This document shows, piece by piece, positions 49,011-59,260 of a stretch of DNA of 64,000 nt. Every line of letters begins with the position of its first letter. The first letter of the stretch is position 1. The translations under genes were made by a program, and so were the position numbers. Source of the DNA: Apostichopus japonicus (lineage: Eukaryota; Echinodermata; Holothuroidea; Aspidochirotida; Stichopodidae); the NCBI RefSeq assembly GCF_037975245.1, contig NC_092563.1, positions 15,001 to 79,000 on the forward strand, read 5' to 3'. The notes below the pieces were generated by a model. The model searched no databases. It was not told the origin of the DNA and saw nothing but the letters and a program-made list of their open reading frames with translations.

Positions 49011-50961
49011 CAGAGGCGTATCCAGGATTTATCTAGCCCGGGGGGGGGCGAATTACTATCTAAGCGGAGCGCCACCATTGGTTGGCGCGCAGCGTGCAAG
49101 AAAATTTCTGGTTTTGATACCTCCCAGATCACCGGAAATGACACTTCTGGGGCTTGAAAATGACCAACCAGATGTACACTTTTGCCTGAGAACCAAGTAT
49201 TTCCCAATAGTTTTGTTTTCATCCATAACATTTTTGAAGATTGTAACCAGTCACGCATCATGTTCGACCTCATCGCATCTCCTGTGGATCATTGCTTTTT
49301 GTAGGTGATTGTATACGTCGCGGCCCACAATACCCGACAGCCCCACTTTTGAAGGTTTTAAGCCCAATTTTTGTTCAGAATTTCAAAATTCACATTTCTC
49401 GTGATTAAACTCACTTCAAAACATACCCATAATGTTGCAAAAAATTTCATATATGGACACCCAATATAGAAAAACCTCCTTGAACCCCTAACAGACTGGT
49501 CAAAATTGTACGATTAGAGGGAAGTATGATGAAGAATGTTGGTCAGGAAATTTTCGAAAATTCAGACACAATTAATTTATTGGTGTACAAATATTGAAAC
49601 CTCCTATAACGGCTATTATAAAACGTCGTTGAAGGAAATGAAAAAAAAAAAAACCCAGTTATTTCCGAAACCGTACACTACACACATAGGTCAAGGAGGC
49701 GGGGGGGGGGGGGGAGGGTTAACGAAATATTTCTTTCGGAAAATTCGGGCAATATGCTGACAATTTTTCGGGTACCTATACTGAAAGAAAAATACATTGC
49801 AATGATGTAGCTAAAGGAAATTAACAGTTTAAAAATTAATTCCTTGGTAATTTAAACAAAGTTCTAAGCTTGGCCGACTAATTCGTCATTACTAATGTAA
49901 AATAGAGGTTTGACATAATTGTGCCTCCATGCTTTTTCTCCATCTACATAGGACAATTCGTTGTTTATATGAGCCTCCCGCTGTAAACTGCGCAACTTTC
50001 AGTGATCGTACGGTACATGATGGCATGCGATGTTATAACCGATGCTTGCTTATATGATATTGACATTAACATGTTGAACGCGCGCGGAGCGCGCGAAAAT
50101 GTTGGTTATATTTTTCGGGCAAGTCGTTACAGTTCCCCAAATCAAATTGGGCTCCTTCGCCTTTGACTACACTCATAGACAGTTTTGAGGCTGTTCATCC
50201 TGGAACGCCATTTTCATGCTCACTGATATGATGTGATATCTGCTGTTTGCTATACAAATTCGAACAGGCGCGTAGCGAATAATTTGCCAATGGAGGGGCG
50301 AAGCCTGTAAGCAAACTATATAAGCGTAGCGCCGTCACGTTGGCGCGAAGCGTACAAGAAAATGTTGGCCGAAAATGCCTCCCAGATCGCTGGAAATGAC
50401 ACTTCCCATGCCTTGCCGATATAAAAAAAAATATGCTCGGGGGGGGGGGGCGGCGGTCGCCCCATTCCCGAAATGCGTCATGTTCCCGACGACTCGCTCG
50501 AGTTCGAGACCAGCCAAAGTTGGTTTCATAACACAATTGTTTAAGGCGTCCATACACACACGCGTTATGATAGACCATATATAGTATATATATATAGATA
50601 CATTAGTGAGAGAGGAAAATGGAAACGTCAAAAACAGAGTTGTCGGTGTAAGGGGTAGGGTGAGACGCACGCCCCTTCCGAAATCCTCGATCCGTCACTG
50701 GCTTCCCTGTGTATATAGTAGGGTTCAGCACTGTAATGATATCACTGTTCCTCTTTCTCTTCCCGGTGTCTTGGCGTTTATCTTCTACTCCCTCCTTTTC
50801 TCCTTTTTCTCTCCTTCTTCTTTTTCTTTTCCCTTCCTTCCTCTCCTCCTCCTCTTTTTTTCCCCTCTTTTTTCCCCCTCTTTTTTCTTCTCTTTTTTTC
50901 TCTCCTCTTTTTCTTACCAGGGGGGCGCGCGCCCCCAACGACCCCCCTGGATACGCCCCTG
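49011..50961. mobile_element. Element with 5-bp TSD, copy 1 (TSD CAATT)
   Basis: Starts CAGAGGCGTATCCAGG and ends CCTGGATACGCCCCTG (15 of 16 matching), flanked by CAATT at 49006-49010 and 50962-50966. A 5-bp duplication with CAG...CTG ends resembles the 5-bp-TSD branch of hAT elements. The right end has a pyrimidine-rich tract (50755-50915). No transposase is recognisable. It inserted into the CCAGAT-rich repeat, and copy 2 is at 53768-55996. Confidence 0.9.
50755..50915. repeat. Polypyrimidine tract
   Basis: About 160 bp of almost pure C/T on the plus strand, near the right end of the 5-bp-TSD element. Copy 2 has the counterpart at 55790-55950. Long phenylalanine/leucine/serine frames over it are compositional artefacts. 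Confidence 0.9.
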
Positions 50962-50966
50962 CAATT

Positions 50967-51130
50967 AGTTTTTACCGGATAAATTTTATATGGGCCATAT
51001 AAAACTTTATTTTATATCAAGTTACATCTGCCAAATTTTTAATCTGGCCAGATCTTAGCCCAGATCGGGAGCAGATCTGGCCCAGATTGATATTCCAGAT
51101 CTGGCCCAGATCTGGATTCTGATATTTCGG
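50967..51130. repeat. CCAGAT/ATCTGG palindrome-rich repeat, right part
   Basis: Continuation of the cluster at 48490: TGGGCCATATAAAACTTTAT, AATCTGGCCAGATCTTAGCC and three CAGATCTGG palindromes (51072-51117). Confidence 0.75.
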
Positions 51131-51134
51131 AAGA

Positions 51135-51206
51135 CATTTTGAGTATTTTCTTTCGAACAATAGAACTGCGCAGTTCTATTGAGTTTGAAAGAAAATACTC
51201 AAAATG
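51135..51206. repeat. 72-bp near-perfect palindrome
   Basis: CATTTTGAGTATTTTCTTTC pairs with GAAAGAAAATACTCAAAATG, and the centre AATAGAACTGCGCAGTTC is itself palindromic with no loop. It sits just right of the CCAGAT-rich cluster and may mark a foldback element. Confidence 0.9.
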
Positions 51207-51394
51207 GCTATTTTGGAATTGAAAATTGCGGTTAACTTTGGATATTGTACTTCAATATGCTAGATACACTTTTCGCGTAGTAGCTTCACAAGCAATATGG
51301 TAGCTATGAGATGACATTATTACCCCTAGTATCTGTATCATTCTGCTCATTCAACTTGTATTATCAGGGTTCTGCCCAGGGTAGATTGAGTGCC

Positions 51395-51530
51395 GGCAGG
51401 ACTATCTAAGCGGAGCGCCACCATCGGTTGGCGCGGAGCGTACAAGAACATTTTGGGTTTTGGAAACCCCCCAGATGGCCGGAAACGGCCCTTCCCGAGT
51501 ATTCTGAGCCACATATAGACAGCTTTGAAA
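51395..51530. repeat. Fragment of the GCGCCACC..GGTTGGCGCG module
   Basis: Matches the left-end region of the 5-bp-TSD elements (CTATCTAAGCGGAGCGCCAC, then GCGTACAAGAA and CCAGATGGCCGGAAACG) but the upstream sequence is CAGGGTTCTGCCCAGG and no right end was found, so it is a truncated or different family member. Confidence 0.7.
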
Positions 51531-52027
51531 TGAGATCTCATGTCTGGAATTTTTCATAATTAATGAAAAAAGTTAGGACAAATATCTGGAGCACCAGAGT
51601 ACAGACCAGCCGGTGGTGCCTATTAAGTATACTAAAAAGCAATAGCAATGCACCGTGCACATGGCTGACTAGTTCGTGTAGCCGTCACGTATAGTCACTA
51701 CGAGGCGGAGTGCGCTGGTCGTGCCTAATGCAATATGATGTAAATTCACCCGCTACGAAGGTTAACGGCCGTATGTGTACTATAGCTGGATAGTGCCTGT
51801 GTCTCGCGCGATAAAAATAGATATAAATGAAACTATCAAAAGTACGATCGGGAGTTGGAAACGGAAACAGTCATTGGTCTGGAATGCGGAATTCTGGTAA
51901 TTTTTACTAAGTATGACACTGTGATGTGTTGGATATTTTGAATTTGAACAGTTATGAACTGGATTTCCCCTAGTCTCAAACAGATTGTTTCTGTACGTTC
52001 GACCCTCCGGCTATGGAGCTGTTTTTT
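51531..52027. other. Spacer, nothing identified
   Basis: No gene, recognised repeat or transposon end seen; composition is ordinary. Confidence 0.4.
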
Positions 52028-52087
52028 GGAGTTCCCATAGGCGTACGAGGCGGGGGGGCAGGGGGGGGGGGCAGACTGCCCCCCCAA

Positions 52088-52238
52088 ATTTCCAGAGGAC
52101 AAGAAATTCGGGCAAAAGTCCTGAAAAATTCGGGCAGCCTAAGAGGAGAAAAAAAAAGAAATATATATATATTTTTTTCTCCTCTTAGGCTGCCCGAATT
52201 TTTCAGGACTTTTGCCCGAATTTCTTGTCCTCTGGAAA
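52088..52238. repeat. 151-bp perfect-arm foldback
   Basis: Left arm from ATTTCCAGAGGACAAG to CCTAAGAGGAGAAAA; right arm is its reverse complement from TTTTCTCCTCTTAGG to CTTGTCCTCTGGAAAT. Arms are about 68 bp with no mismatch seen, around a short A/T-rich loop. A third related CTTGCCCGAAT string follows at 52259. Confidence 0.95.
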
Positions 52239-52422
52239 TATATATATATATGCAGTAGCTTGCCCGAATCTTTTTCAAATTTTTGCCCGACAATTCTATG
52301 ATTTTTGGCATCATGATACCCGAATATTTCCGTGTAACACCACCGTAAGCGCAGTTCATCTGGGCTACCACGCTATTTGCACGATCAATTTTTTTTCTAA
52401 CTAGTCAATTGTATATCTGGAC

Positions 52423-53081
52423 CAAGGGCGGCGGAACTGGGGGGGCACAGGGGGCACGTGCCCCCCCCCCACTTTTCCTCAGTTTAAAAATGTGCCTTTT
52501 TTCTACATAAAAATTGAGGGGACTCAAGTTAGCAAGAGGCCAGGGAACCAGAATGAACACTCGGGAAGGGCCGTTCCGGCCATCTGAGGGGTTTGTAAAA
52601 CCAAAAACTTTCTAGTACGCTCCGCGCCAACCGATGGTGGCGCTCCGCTCAGATAGTCGTGCATACAACTTTGCAAATCCTGGCTAAGCCCGTGACTTTT
52701 AATGAATTTATGTGGGTCAAACTCAAAGCTATTTCGAATGGAAAAAAATTGTGAAGATATTAACAAGAAAAAACTCTAATTCGGAAGATTCCTACATTAG
52801 CAACTAACATGATTTCACCTCATTTTGTCTCAAAAGAAAACTTGTTCCTTGTTTCCCAATTTGCGCATTGGATATTGCAGTGCTATAGTATGCATATTTT
52901 CCTTTAAGGAGGGGGGGGGGGGGTTGATGAAGTGATGTGTATTACACAAATAAGATAATACAATTAGAGTTATAAAGGGTACTAAATGTAAGGCTGCATC
53001 AGTCCAATCGAATTTCTGCAAAGTGCCCTTTGATGTCGGTGGCCCCCCCCCCCCAGATTAAAAGTGCTTCCGCCGCCCTTG
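52423..53081. mobile_element. Nested hAT-type element, inverted copy of the CAAGGGCGGCGGAA family
   Basis: Starts CAAGGGCGGCGGAACTGG and ends GTGCTTCCGCCGCCCTTG, flanked by ATCTGGAC (52415-52422) and ACCTGGAC (53082-53089), 7 of 8 matching. Its ends correspond to the reverse orientation of 46798-47569. It contains a reversed GCGCCACC module (about 52560-52660), so it is chimeric or carries a further insertion. Confidence 0.88.
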
Positions 53082-54183
53082 ACCTGGACATCCCCAACAT
53101 GAGTGTATATTTTCTTTTTCATGGATGGAGGGGGGGGGGGGGGGAGTGCCTACAAGCTTAGAAGTACAGGTTTGTCATATTCTTTGTTATATTCTAAACT
53201 TTTTTTGTGAGACAAATTGCAGTCTCATCCGACACAGCGACATTATCCCGCCTACGTGTCGTTGAACAATGTTTTTTTTTTTTTCTGGAGTTAGCTGAAT
53301 ACTGTGTTAAAATAATAAATTAGGTAACTAAATAGGAGCTTAAAAAATATACTGTCCCATTTTTCCCCTCCAAAGTGATGTTACCATTTTTTCTTCTTCT
53401 AATTTACCAAATTTTTGGGGAAGTGTAAATTTCTAAAACGTGAGATTATAAAATACTGAATGTTTAGATGCAACTTGCAAGGCCTCAGAAGTGCCGTTTC
53501 CGGCAATCTGAGAGGCATTGTGTGCCCAAAAATTTTCTTGTACGCTACGCGCCAACCGATGGTGGCGCTCCGCTTAGATAGTGTCACGGGAACTTTCGGG
53601 CACAAAAAGTTCTGCCCCCCCAAACTGAAATGGTCCCGTACGCCTATGGGAGTTCCTATCGAAAATAAGTGCCGGTCGGAAAAGTCACTCAGGCACATTG
53701 TGGCGGTCGGTAATTCAGCGTGCTGGTCGGGCCCGACCGGCGCCGACCGGCAGCGGCAGAACCGTATCAGGCGCGTATCCAGGATTTTCTAACCCGGGGG
53801 GCGCGAATTACTATCTAAGCGGAGCGCCACCATCGGTTGGCGCGCAGCGTACAAGAAAATTTTTGGTTTTTATACCCACCAGATCACCGGAAATGGCACT
53901 TCTCAGGCTTGAAAATAACCAACCAGATGTACACTTTTGCCTGAGGACCAAGTATTTCCCAATAGTTTTTTTGCCATCCATACACTTTTTGAAGATTTTC
54001 TTCAGTCCCCAATCATGTTCGACCTCATCGCAGTTCCTGTGGATCATTGCTTTTGTAGGTGATTCTACGTCGCGGCCCACAATACCCAACAGCCCCACTT
54101 TTCAAGGTTTTCAGGCCATTATTTGTTCAGAATTTGAAAATTCACATTTCTCGTGAATAAACTCACTTCAAAACATACCCATA

Positions 54184-54505
54184 CAGGGGCATCGAAAGCT
54201 ATTAGGGATTGGTATGGCAGATCAGAGTGGGCCATCTATCACAATTATCGGGGGGACGTTTGGTAGGTCAAACTACACTACGCGCCACCATGGTTGGCGC
54301 GTAGCGTAATGAAGAAAATTTGTTAAAATGCCTCCCAGATTACAGGAAATGGCACTTCCCGAGCTTGAAAACAAGACCCCTGCCATGCCAGAGTAGCCCG
54401 ATTAATCTTCTGAAACACATTTTTGAAGTATGTTTCATTTTGGTTCTTTATTTTTTGCCCTTTTTTTTTTGAGCTGTGAATATTGGTCCGGCTCCGACGC
54501 CCCTG
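54184..54505. mobile_element. Nested MITE with 5-bp TSD CCATA
   Basis: Starts CAGGGGCATCGAAAGC and ends GGCTCCGACGCCCCTG, flanked by CCATA at 54179-54183 and 54506-54510. Copy 1 of the host element has the uninterrupted site (ACCCATAATGTTGC near 49425), which confirms the insertion. It too carries the GCGCCACC..GGTTGGCGCG module. Confidence 0.93.
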
Positions 54506-55789
54506 CCATAATGTTGCAAAAAATGTCATCTATGGACAACCAATATAGAAAAACCTCATTCAACCCCTAACAGACCGGTCAAAATTACACGAGTAGAGGG
54601 AAGTATGATGAATGTTGGTAAGGAAATTTTCAAAAATTCAGACACAGTTAATTTATTGGTGTACAAATATTAAACCCTCTTATAACGGCTACTATAAAAC
54701 TTGGTTGAAGGAAATGAAAAAAATAGCAGATATTTCCGAACACTACACACATAGGCGTAGGAGGCGGGGGGGGGGGGGGGCTCCTACTGAAAGAAAAATA
54801 AATTGCAATGATGTAGCTAAAGGAAATGAAAATATATCTCCTCGATAATTAAAATAAACTCCTAAGCTTGGCCGACTAATTTCGCCATTACTAATGTAAA
54901 AGAGAATTTGACATAATTGGACCTCCATGCTTTTTCTCCATCTACATAAGACATTTCGTTGTTCACATTAGCATCCCGCGGTATACTGCGCAATTTCCAC
55001 GGACCGTACGGTACACAATGGCATGCGATGTAATAACCGATGCTTGCTTATATTATATTGACATTAAAATGTTGAACGAGCGAGGAGCGCGCGAAAAAAT
55101 TAGGTTATATTTATCGGGCAATTTTGTTACAGCCCCCCCCCCCCCCCCAATCAAATTGGGTTCCTATGACTACACACATCGACAGTTTTGAGGCTGTTCA
55201 TCCTGGAACCGCCATTTTTATGCTCACTGATATGATGTGATATCTACTGTTTGCGTTACAATTTGAACAGGTGCGTAGCGAATAATTTGCCAAGGGAGGG
55301 GCGAAGCCTGTAGGCAAACTATCTAAGCTTCGCGCCACCACGAGTTGGCGCGAAGCGTACAAGAAAATTTTGGCCGAAAATGCCTCCCAGATAGCTGGAA
55401 ATGACACTTCCCATGCCTTGTAAGTTGCATCTAAGCATTTTCTGTTTTGAAATTACTAGCGATATCATAAAAAAAAATATGCTCGGGGGGGGGGGGCGGT
55501 CGCCCCCTTCCCGAAATGCGTCATGTACCCCGACGACTCGGTCGAGTTCGAGACCAGCCACAGTTGGTTTAATAGCACAATTGTTTAAGGTATCCATGCA
55601 CACACGCGTTATGTTAAAGACCATATATAGTATTTATGTAGATACATTAGTGAGAGAGGAAAAATGGACACGTATGGAGTTGTCGGTGTAAGGGGTAGGG
55701 TGAGGCGCACGCCCTTCCGAAGTCCTCGATCCATCACTAGCTACCCGGTCATGTGTATATAATAGGGTTCAGCGCTGTAATGATGTCAC

Positions 55790-55950
55790 TGTTCCTCTTC
55801 CTCTTCCCGGTGTCTTGGCGTTTTTCTTTTGCTCCCTCCTTTTCTCCCTTTTCTCTCCTTCTTCTTTTTCTTTTCCCTTCCTTCCTTTTCCTCTTTTTCC
55901 CCTCTTTTTCCCTTTTTTCTTCTCTTTTTTTCTCTCCTCTTTTTCTTACC
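55790..55950. repeat. Polypyrimidine tract, copy 2
   Basis: Almost pure C/T stretch near the right end of the second 5-bp-TSD element, homologous to 50755-50915. Confidence 0.88.
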
Positions 55951-56001
55951 CGGGGGGCGCGCGCCCCCAACGCCCCCCCCCCTGGATACGCACCTGCGTA
56001 T

Positions 56002-56799
56002 TATATATATTTTTCTTCTTTTTACCAGGGAGACTTCTACTCTGCCAATTCAGGCTTTATAGAAGACTTCCTTTCACATTGTGTTTTGTTTTTGTGATAG
56101 AAAACAAATAAATAAACAAATAAGTAAACATAATTCTTGTAGAATATACATGCAATGGGTACTAAACATAGAAATTGATTTCTATGGTACTGAGAGTTGA
56201 GTGCTACAAAGAAACACGTCACGTGACCTTATTCCATGGTTGTCACTTTTTTGCGCTTGTCCCCATTGACGTAGTCGGTCTAGGTGTATGTATATGCCGA
56301 TAACATCACATGACCCTCCATTATTTGTACGTTTTCCTACTTTGGCGTGAGAGTTCCTTCTAGATCATATTATTCGATAATTTGTGCAGTTACAATTTCT
56401 TGGCACCTTGCCTTTGTTTACTGTGCACTGTTATGCTTCAAATCATGCAGTACGGAAGAAAACAAAAGAAAACCAGCACTATCATACGTATACCGAACTG
56501 TGTGGCAAGAGTAGTTCCTAGTTGTTTTACATTCCAAACTATAAACTATCAATAGAAACAGGAATTAACGCAGCGTTCACCATACAGGCCTATAAAGGTA
56601 CCATGAAGATAAACTTCCTTAATCGCAATAAAAGTTAAAACAGATTAAAATAGCATACAGTATAGTAGGCTGTCGTCGATCTTTGAAACTTTGTTTGACT
56701 CTGTAGTTTGACTCTGTACTTCATCGACTCTGTAGATAATTACAAGCAGTTGGTTCAATTAATTAAGTCACTTGTTATACTTTGCTCCCGGGATCTCTC
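56002..56799. other. Upstream flank of the acyloxyacyl hydrolase gene
   Basis: Unique DNA with no gene called. TATAAAGG lies at about 56592 and GTCACGTGACC near 56219. Either this region or the next short segment would hold the promoter of the downstream gene. Confidence 0.4.
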
Positions 56800-56812
56800 T
56801 AGGCCTATATAT
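56800..56812 (+). promoter_or_regulatory. Possible TATA box of the acyloxyacyl hydrolase gene
   Basis: GGCCTATATATAATC lies about 55-60 bp before the start ATG, so transcription would begin close to 56835 with a short 5' leader. TATAAAGG at 56592 is an alternative. Position only; no transcript data. Confidence 0.35.
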
Positions 56813-56864
56813 AATCTAAACAATATCAATTCGCGTGCTTTAACTCAATTAGTCTTCATTCGAA

Positions 56865-56955
56865 ATGGATTTAAAGAAATGTATGGTCGTTTTCAGCCTG
56901 TTTGCCGTAGTTGCGCTGGTAAGAGGTAAAGTCAATGGAGGATCAACGTGTGCAG
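56865..56955 (+). CDS. AOAH: AOAH exon 1: signal peptide
   Basis: Starts at an ATG with G at -3 and G at +4. The peptide has a basic start, a hydrophobic core (VVFSLFAVVALV) and then NGGSTCAG, which begins the saposin domain. It ends in codon phase 1 at a GTTTGT donor. Intron 1 (56956-58502) follows. Confidence 0.9.
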
Positions 56956-57264
56956 GTTTGTTGCTTTCTGTCCATTTTCTGTTTTAGTTTATGTTCAAGT
57001 CTTAAAAAAAAATTGGGTTAGCAAGCGGTAACAATTAATGATCGCTCGAACACACGCCATGTGGTATATGCACATGGAGACTATAAACGTCACCAGGTAC
57101 TGCCTTTTACAGCATGATATTAACCACGACTGCATATCGCTCATGTAAGAAGATTTTAAGAGGGAAGCTCCATTCTCTCCGTCCAACCTGTATTTTTCTG
57201 GCGAAAACCGGGATTATTGTTTCAAAACGTTGACTAGTGCATGGCTAAAATCATGGATTTTTAA

Positions 57265-57378
57265 TTGACCGACAATCCAAGTTTATTGAACGATATTCCA
57301 GGCTTACTGCCGAAAATCCACTGGTTTATCGCAAGAAAATCCAGATTGATCGGCGATAAACTTGGATTATCGGTCGAA
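57265..57378. repeat. Imperfect inverted repeat in AOAH intron 1
   Basis: TTGACCGACAATCCAAGTTT (57265) pairs with ATAAACTTGGATTATCGGTC (57356) with one mismatch and one indel around a ~70-bp loop that repeats AATCCA and GATTAT motifs. It may be a degraded MITE. Confidence 0.7.
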
Positions 57379-58502
57379 ATATAGGATTTTAGATCGATAA
57401 GCCTGGATTATCATTCGATACTGAACATACTCTCGTCCAGTAATATCAGTCCGGATATTATAAGTATCATCTATACATGTCGCCAGGGGAACAAACTTTA
57501 CTGTCACACCGGTATATGGACATACCGTACCATCGCCGTATACACTTTAAATTCGATTACCAATACGCTCCTGGCTGCGGGCCAGCTTCCTTGCACTTTT
57601 TACTTGAACGAAACGCAACCGTTTATCCTATGAAGGTAATCTTAGAAGGTACAATGCACTGGGGTTGCCTGCATGACTAATGTAAGATCTAGCATTGCTT
57701 GGCTAAGTTCTTTAACCAAATGAAAATTCTACTTCTAGTACTATAGCCTACCAAAAACCTGGAAGTGGTAAGGCTGCAGCTAAATACAGTAGGAGAATGC
57801 TTGGCCTAGTGTTAGGTCCTAGCCTATTTGAGTCCAATGATATGCTTATAAAGGTCTATTCCTAGTCACAGTGTATCCCTGTCACCTCACCCTCGTTGTA
57901 TTTTATTCTTGTTTGGTAAGAAATTAATTAAACCATGTGCACTGCCTGTTTTATGGCCTGTGAGTGTGACCTTTGCTCTACATAGTTATAGGGGCCTAGT
58001 AGGATGGTATACAGTATTCAGTAAATTTGCAGTAATTATAATATGGCATTAATGATTTTATCACTATAGTGGTGATGACATATGTACTTGATGATTTTAC
58101 TGCTTTGTTGTGTCATATTGCAATGTGGTTTCATTGATGGTTTGACCAGATTCTGCAGCAAATAGAAAGAATTAGTTTGCAAACTTCAGAAGTTTAACTT
58201 TGCGCAATCGTTGAATGAAGTTTCCTGTATAAGTCTGCTAAATGAATGAAATAATCCATGAAAGTGTCTCAAAATACAAAATTGATGTTTCTTAGTTTCA
58301 CTGTGAGAATTTTTGCTGCTTAATTTGTTAGGGCTATCCAAACATAGAGTATACTGTACCTATGATGAAGAGAACTGATACAACAAATCATGCAGCACTG
58401 ACTCAGATAGAAATGATTATTTTTAAGATATTGTTGTACAGTGATATGATTTTGGAAGCTGGTTATTGAATTTATGTTTCTTGGTGCTGTTTACCCCATC
58501 AG

Positions 58503-58598
58503 GTTGTACCATTATCGTGAGCTTAGCAGAACAAATTGGAGAAATAAACAATGAGACCGTTGTTCAAGGATTTCAAAGGTTGTGCAATTACCTCCCAG
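58503..58598 (+). CDS. AOAH: AOAH exon 2: saposin domain, first half
   Basis: Acceptor CCCCATCAG, donor GTAAGG, phases 1 and 1. Encodes GCTIIVSLAEQIGEINNETV and ends LCNYLP. The cysteine spacing is that of saposin-B folds, and NNET gives a likely N-glycosylation site. Confidence 0.93.
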
Positions 58599-58929
58599 GT
58601 AAGGGTCGCTGGCTGCATGAGCATTAATTTTGCACTCACATACTGTACAGAAAGTGACTATACCCTATAAAGGATAGACCAAGTTTGGTTATCCTGTGCA
58701 AAGGCTGTACCTATCAATTTCTGGTAATACCAATTAAAACAATTAGGTTCATATTCCTCATGCATGCTTTGTCAGGTGTGTCCTTTAAAGTAACCCATAG
58801 AAGTATAATGGTAATACTTTTGTTCTTACAGTGCAATAACTACTCATAGAAAAATATTACGAAAAAAGTTGTAACTGTCATATTTTTAAATTATGAAACT
58901 TGTATATTGAGGTTCGTTTATCCTTGTAG

Positions 58930-58990
58930 CAAGTTACCAACCACCATGCAAGACATTTGTAGCCAGTGTTGAGCCTACCATACAACAACT
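58930..58990 (+). CDS. AOAH: AOAH exon 3: saposin domain, middle
   Basis: Acceptor TATCCTTGTAG, donor GTGAGT, phases 1 and 2. Encodes ASYQPPCKTFVASVEPTIQQ, supplying the fourth saposin cysteine. Confidence 0.9.
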
Positions 58991-59018
58991 GTGAGTACCT
59001 TTATCTTGTTTTCTTTAA

Positions 59019-59260
59019 GCCCGGGTCACATCTGCGCGATTCAACACGCGATTCAACTCGCAATACAATTGAAGGTTGAATCGCGTAGTTAGACACGGGT
59101 ATCAACTTGTTGCGCAATAAAAGTTGCGCCGTCGATTTGGGTTGATTTGCAATAGAGCAATGTCCTAATCAGCGCAACTTCTCAGAAGCAACTTTTCTGA
59201 TTCGCGTGATTTTAGTTGCAAGTTGAATCGCGTGTTGAATCGCGCAGATGTGACCCGGGC
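59019..59260. mobile_element. MITE with perfect 40-bp TIRs and TTAA target site, in AOAH intron 3
   Basis: The arms at 59019-59058 and 59221-59260 begin GCCCGGGTCACATCTGCGCG and are exact reverse complements over 40 bp. TTAA flanks both ends (59015-59018 and 59261-59264). TTAA duplication is typical of piggyBac and Kolobok elements. 242 bp, no coding capacity. Perfect arms argue for recent insertion. Confidence 0.93.

Larger units (their letters stand above)
52036..53648. mobile_element. hAT-type element, TIR CATAGGCGTACG, TSD GGAGTTCC
   Basis: Starts CATAGGCGTACGAGG and ends CCCGTACGCCTATG, flanked by an exact 8-bp duplication GGAGTTCC (52028-52035 and 53649-53656). It carries a perfect foldback (52088-52238), a second hAT element (52423-53081) and a reversed copy of the GCGCCACC module near 53551. 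No transposase frame is recognised. Confidence 0.9.
53768..55996. mobile_element. Element with 5-bp TSD, copy 2 (TSD CGTAT)
   Basis: Starts CAGGCGCGTATCCAGG and ends CCTGGATACGCACCTG, flanked by CGTAT at 53763-53767 and 55997-56001. It is collinear with copy 1 (49011-50961) except for a 322-bp nested insertion at 54184 and small indels. Two copies with different 5-bp duplications confirm the target-site length. Confidence 0.92.

Noticed and set aside
50495-50515. Match to a Pol III B-box / Alu-like string (GAGTTCGAGACCAGCC), also at 55545
   Set aside because: No matching A box or SINE body seen. It lies inside the 5-bp-TSD transposon in both copies, so it is most simply chance.
57477-57680. 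67-codon frame in AOAH intron 1
   Set aside because: Lies wholly inside an intron, with no similarity to AOAH and no splice-compatible phase evidence.
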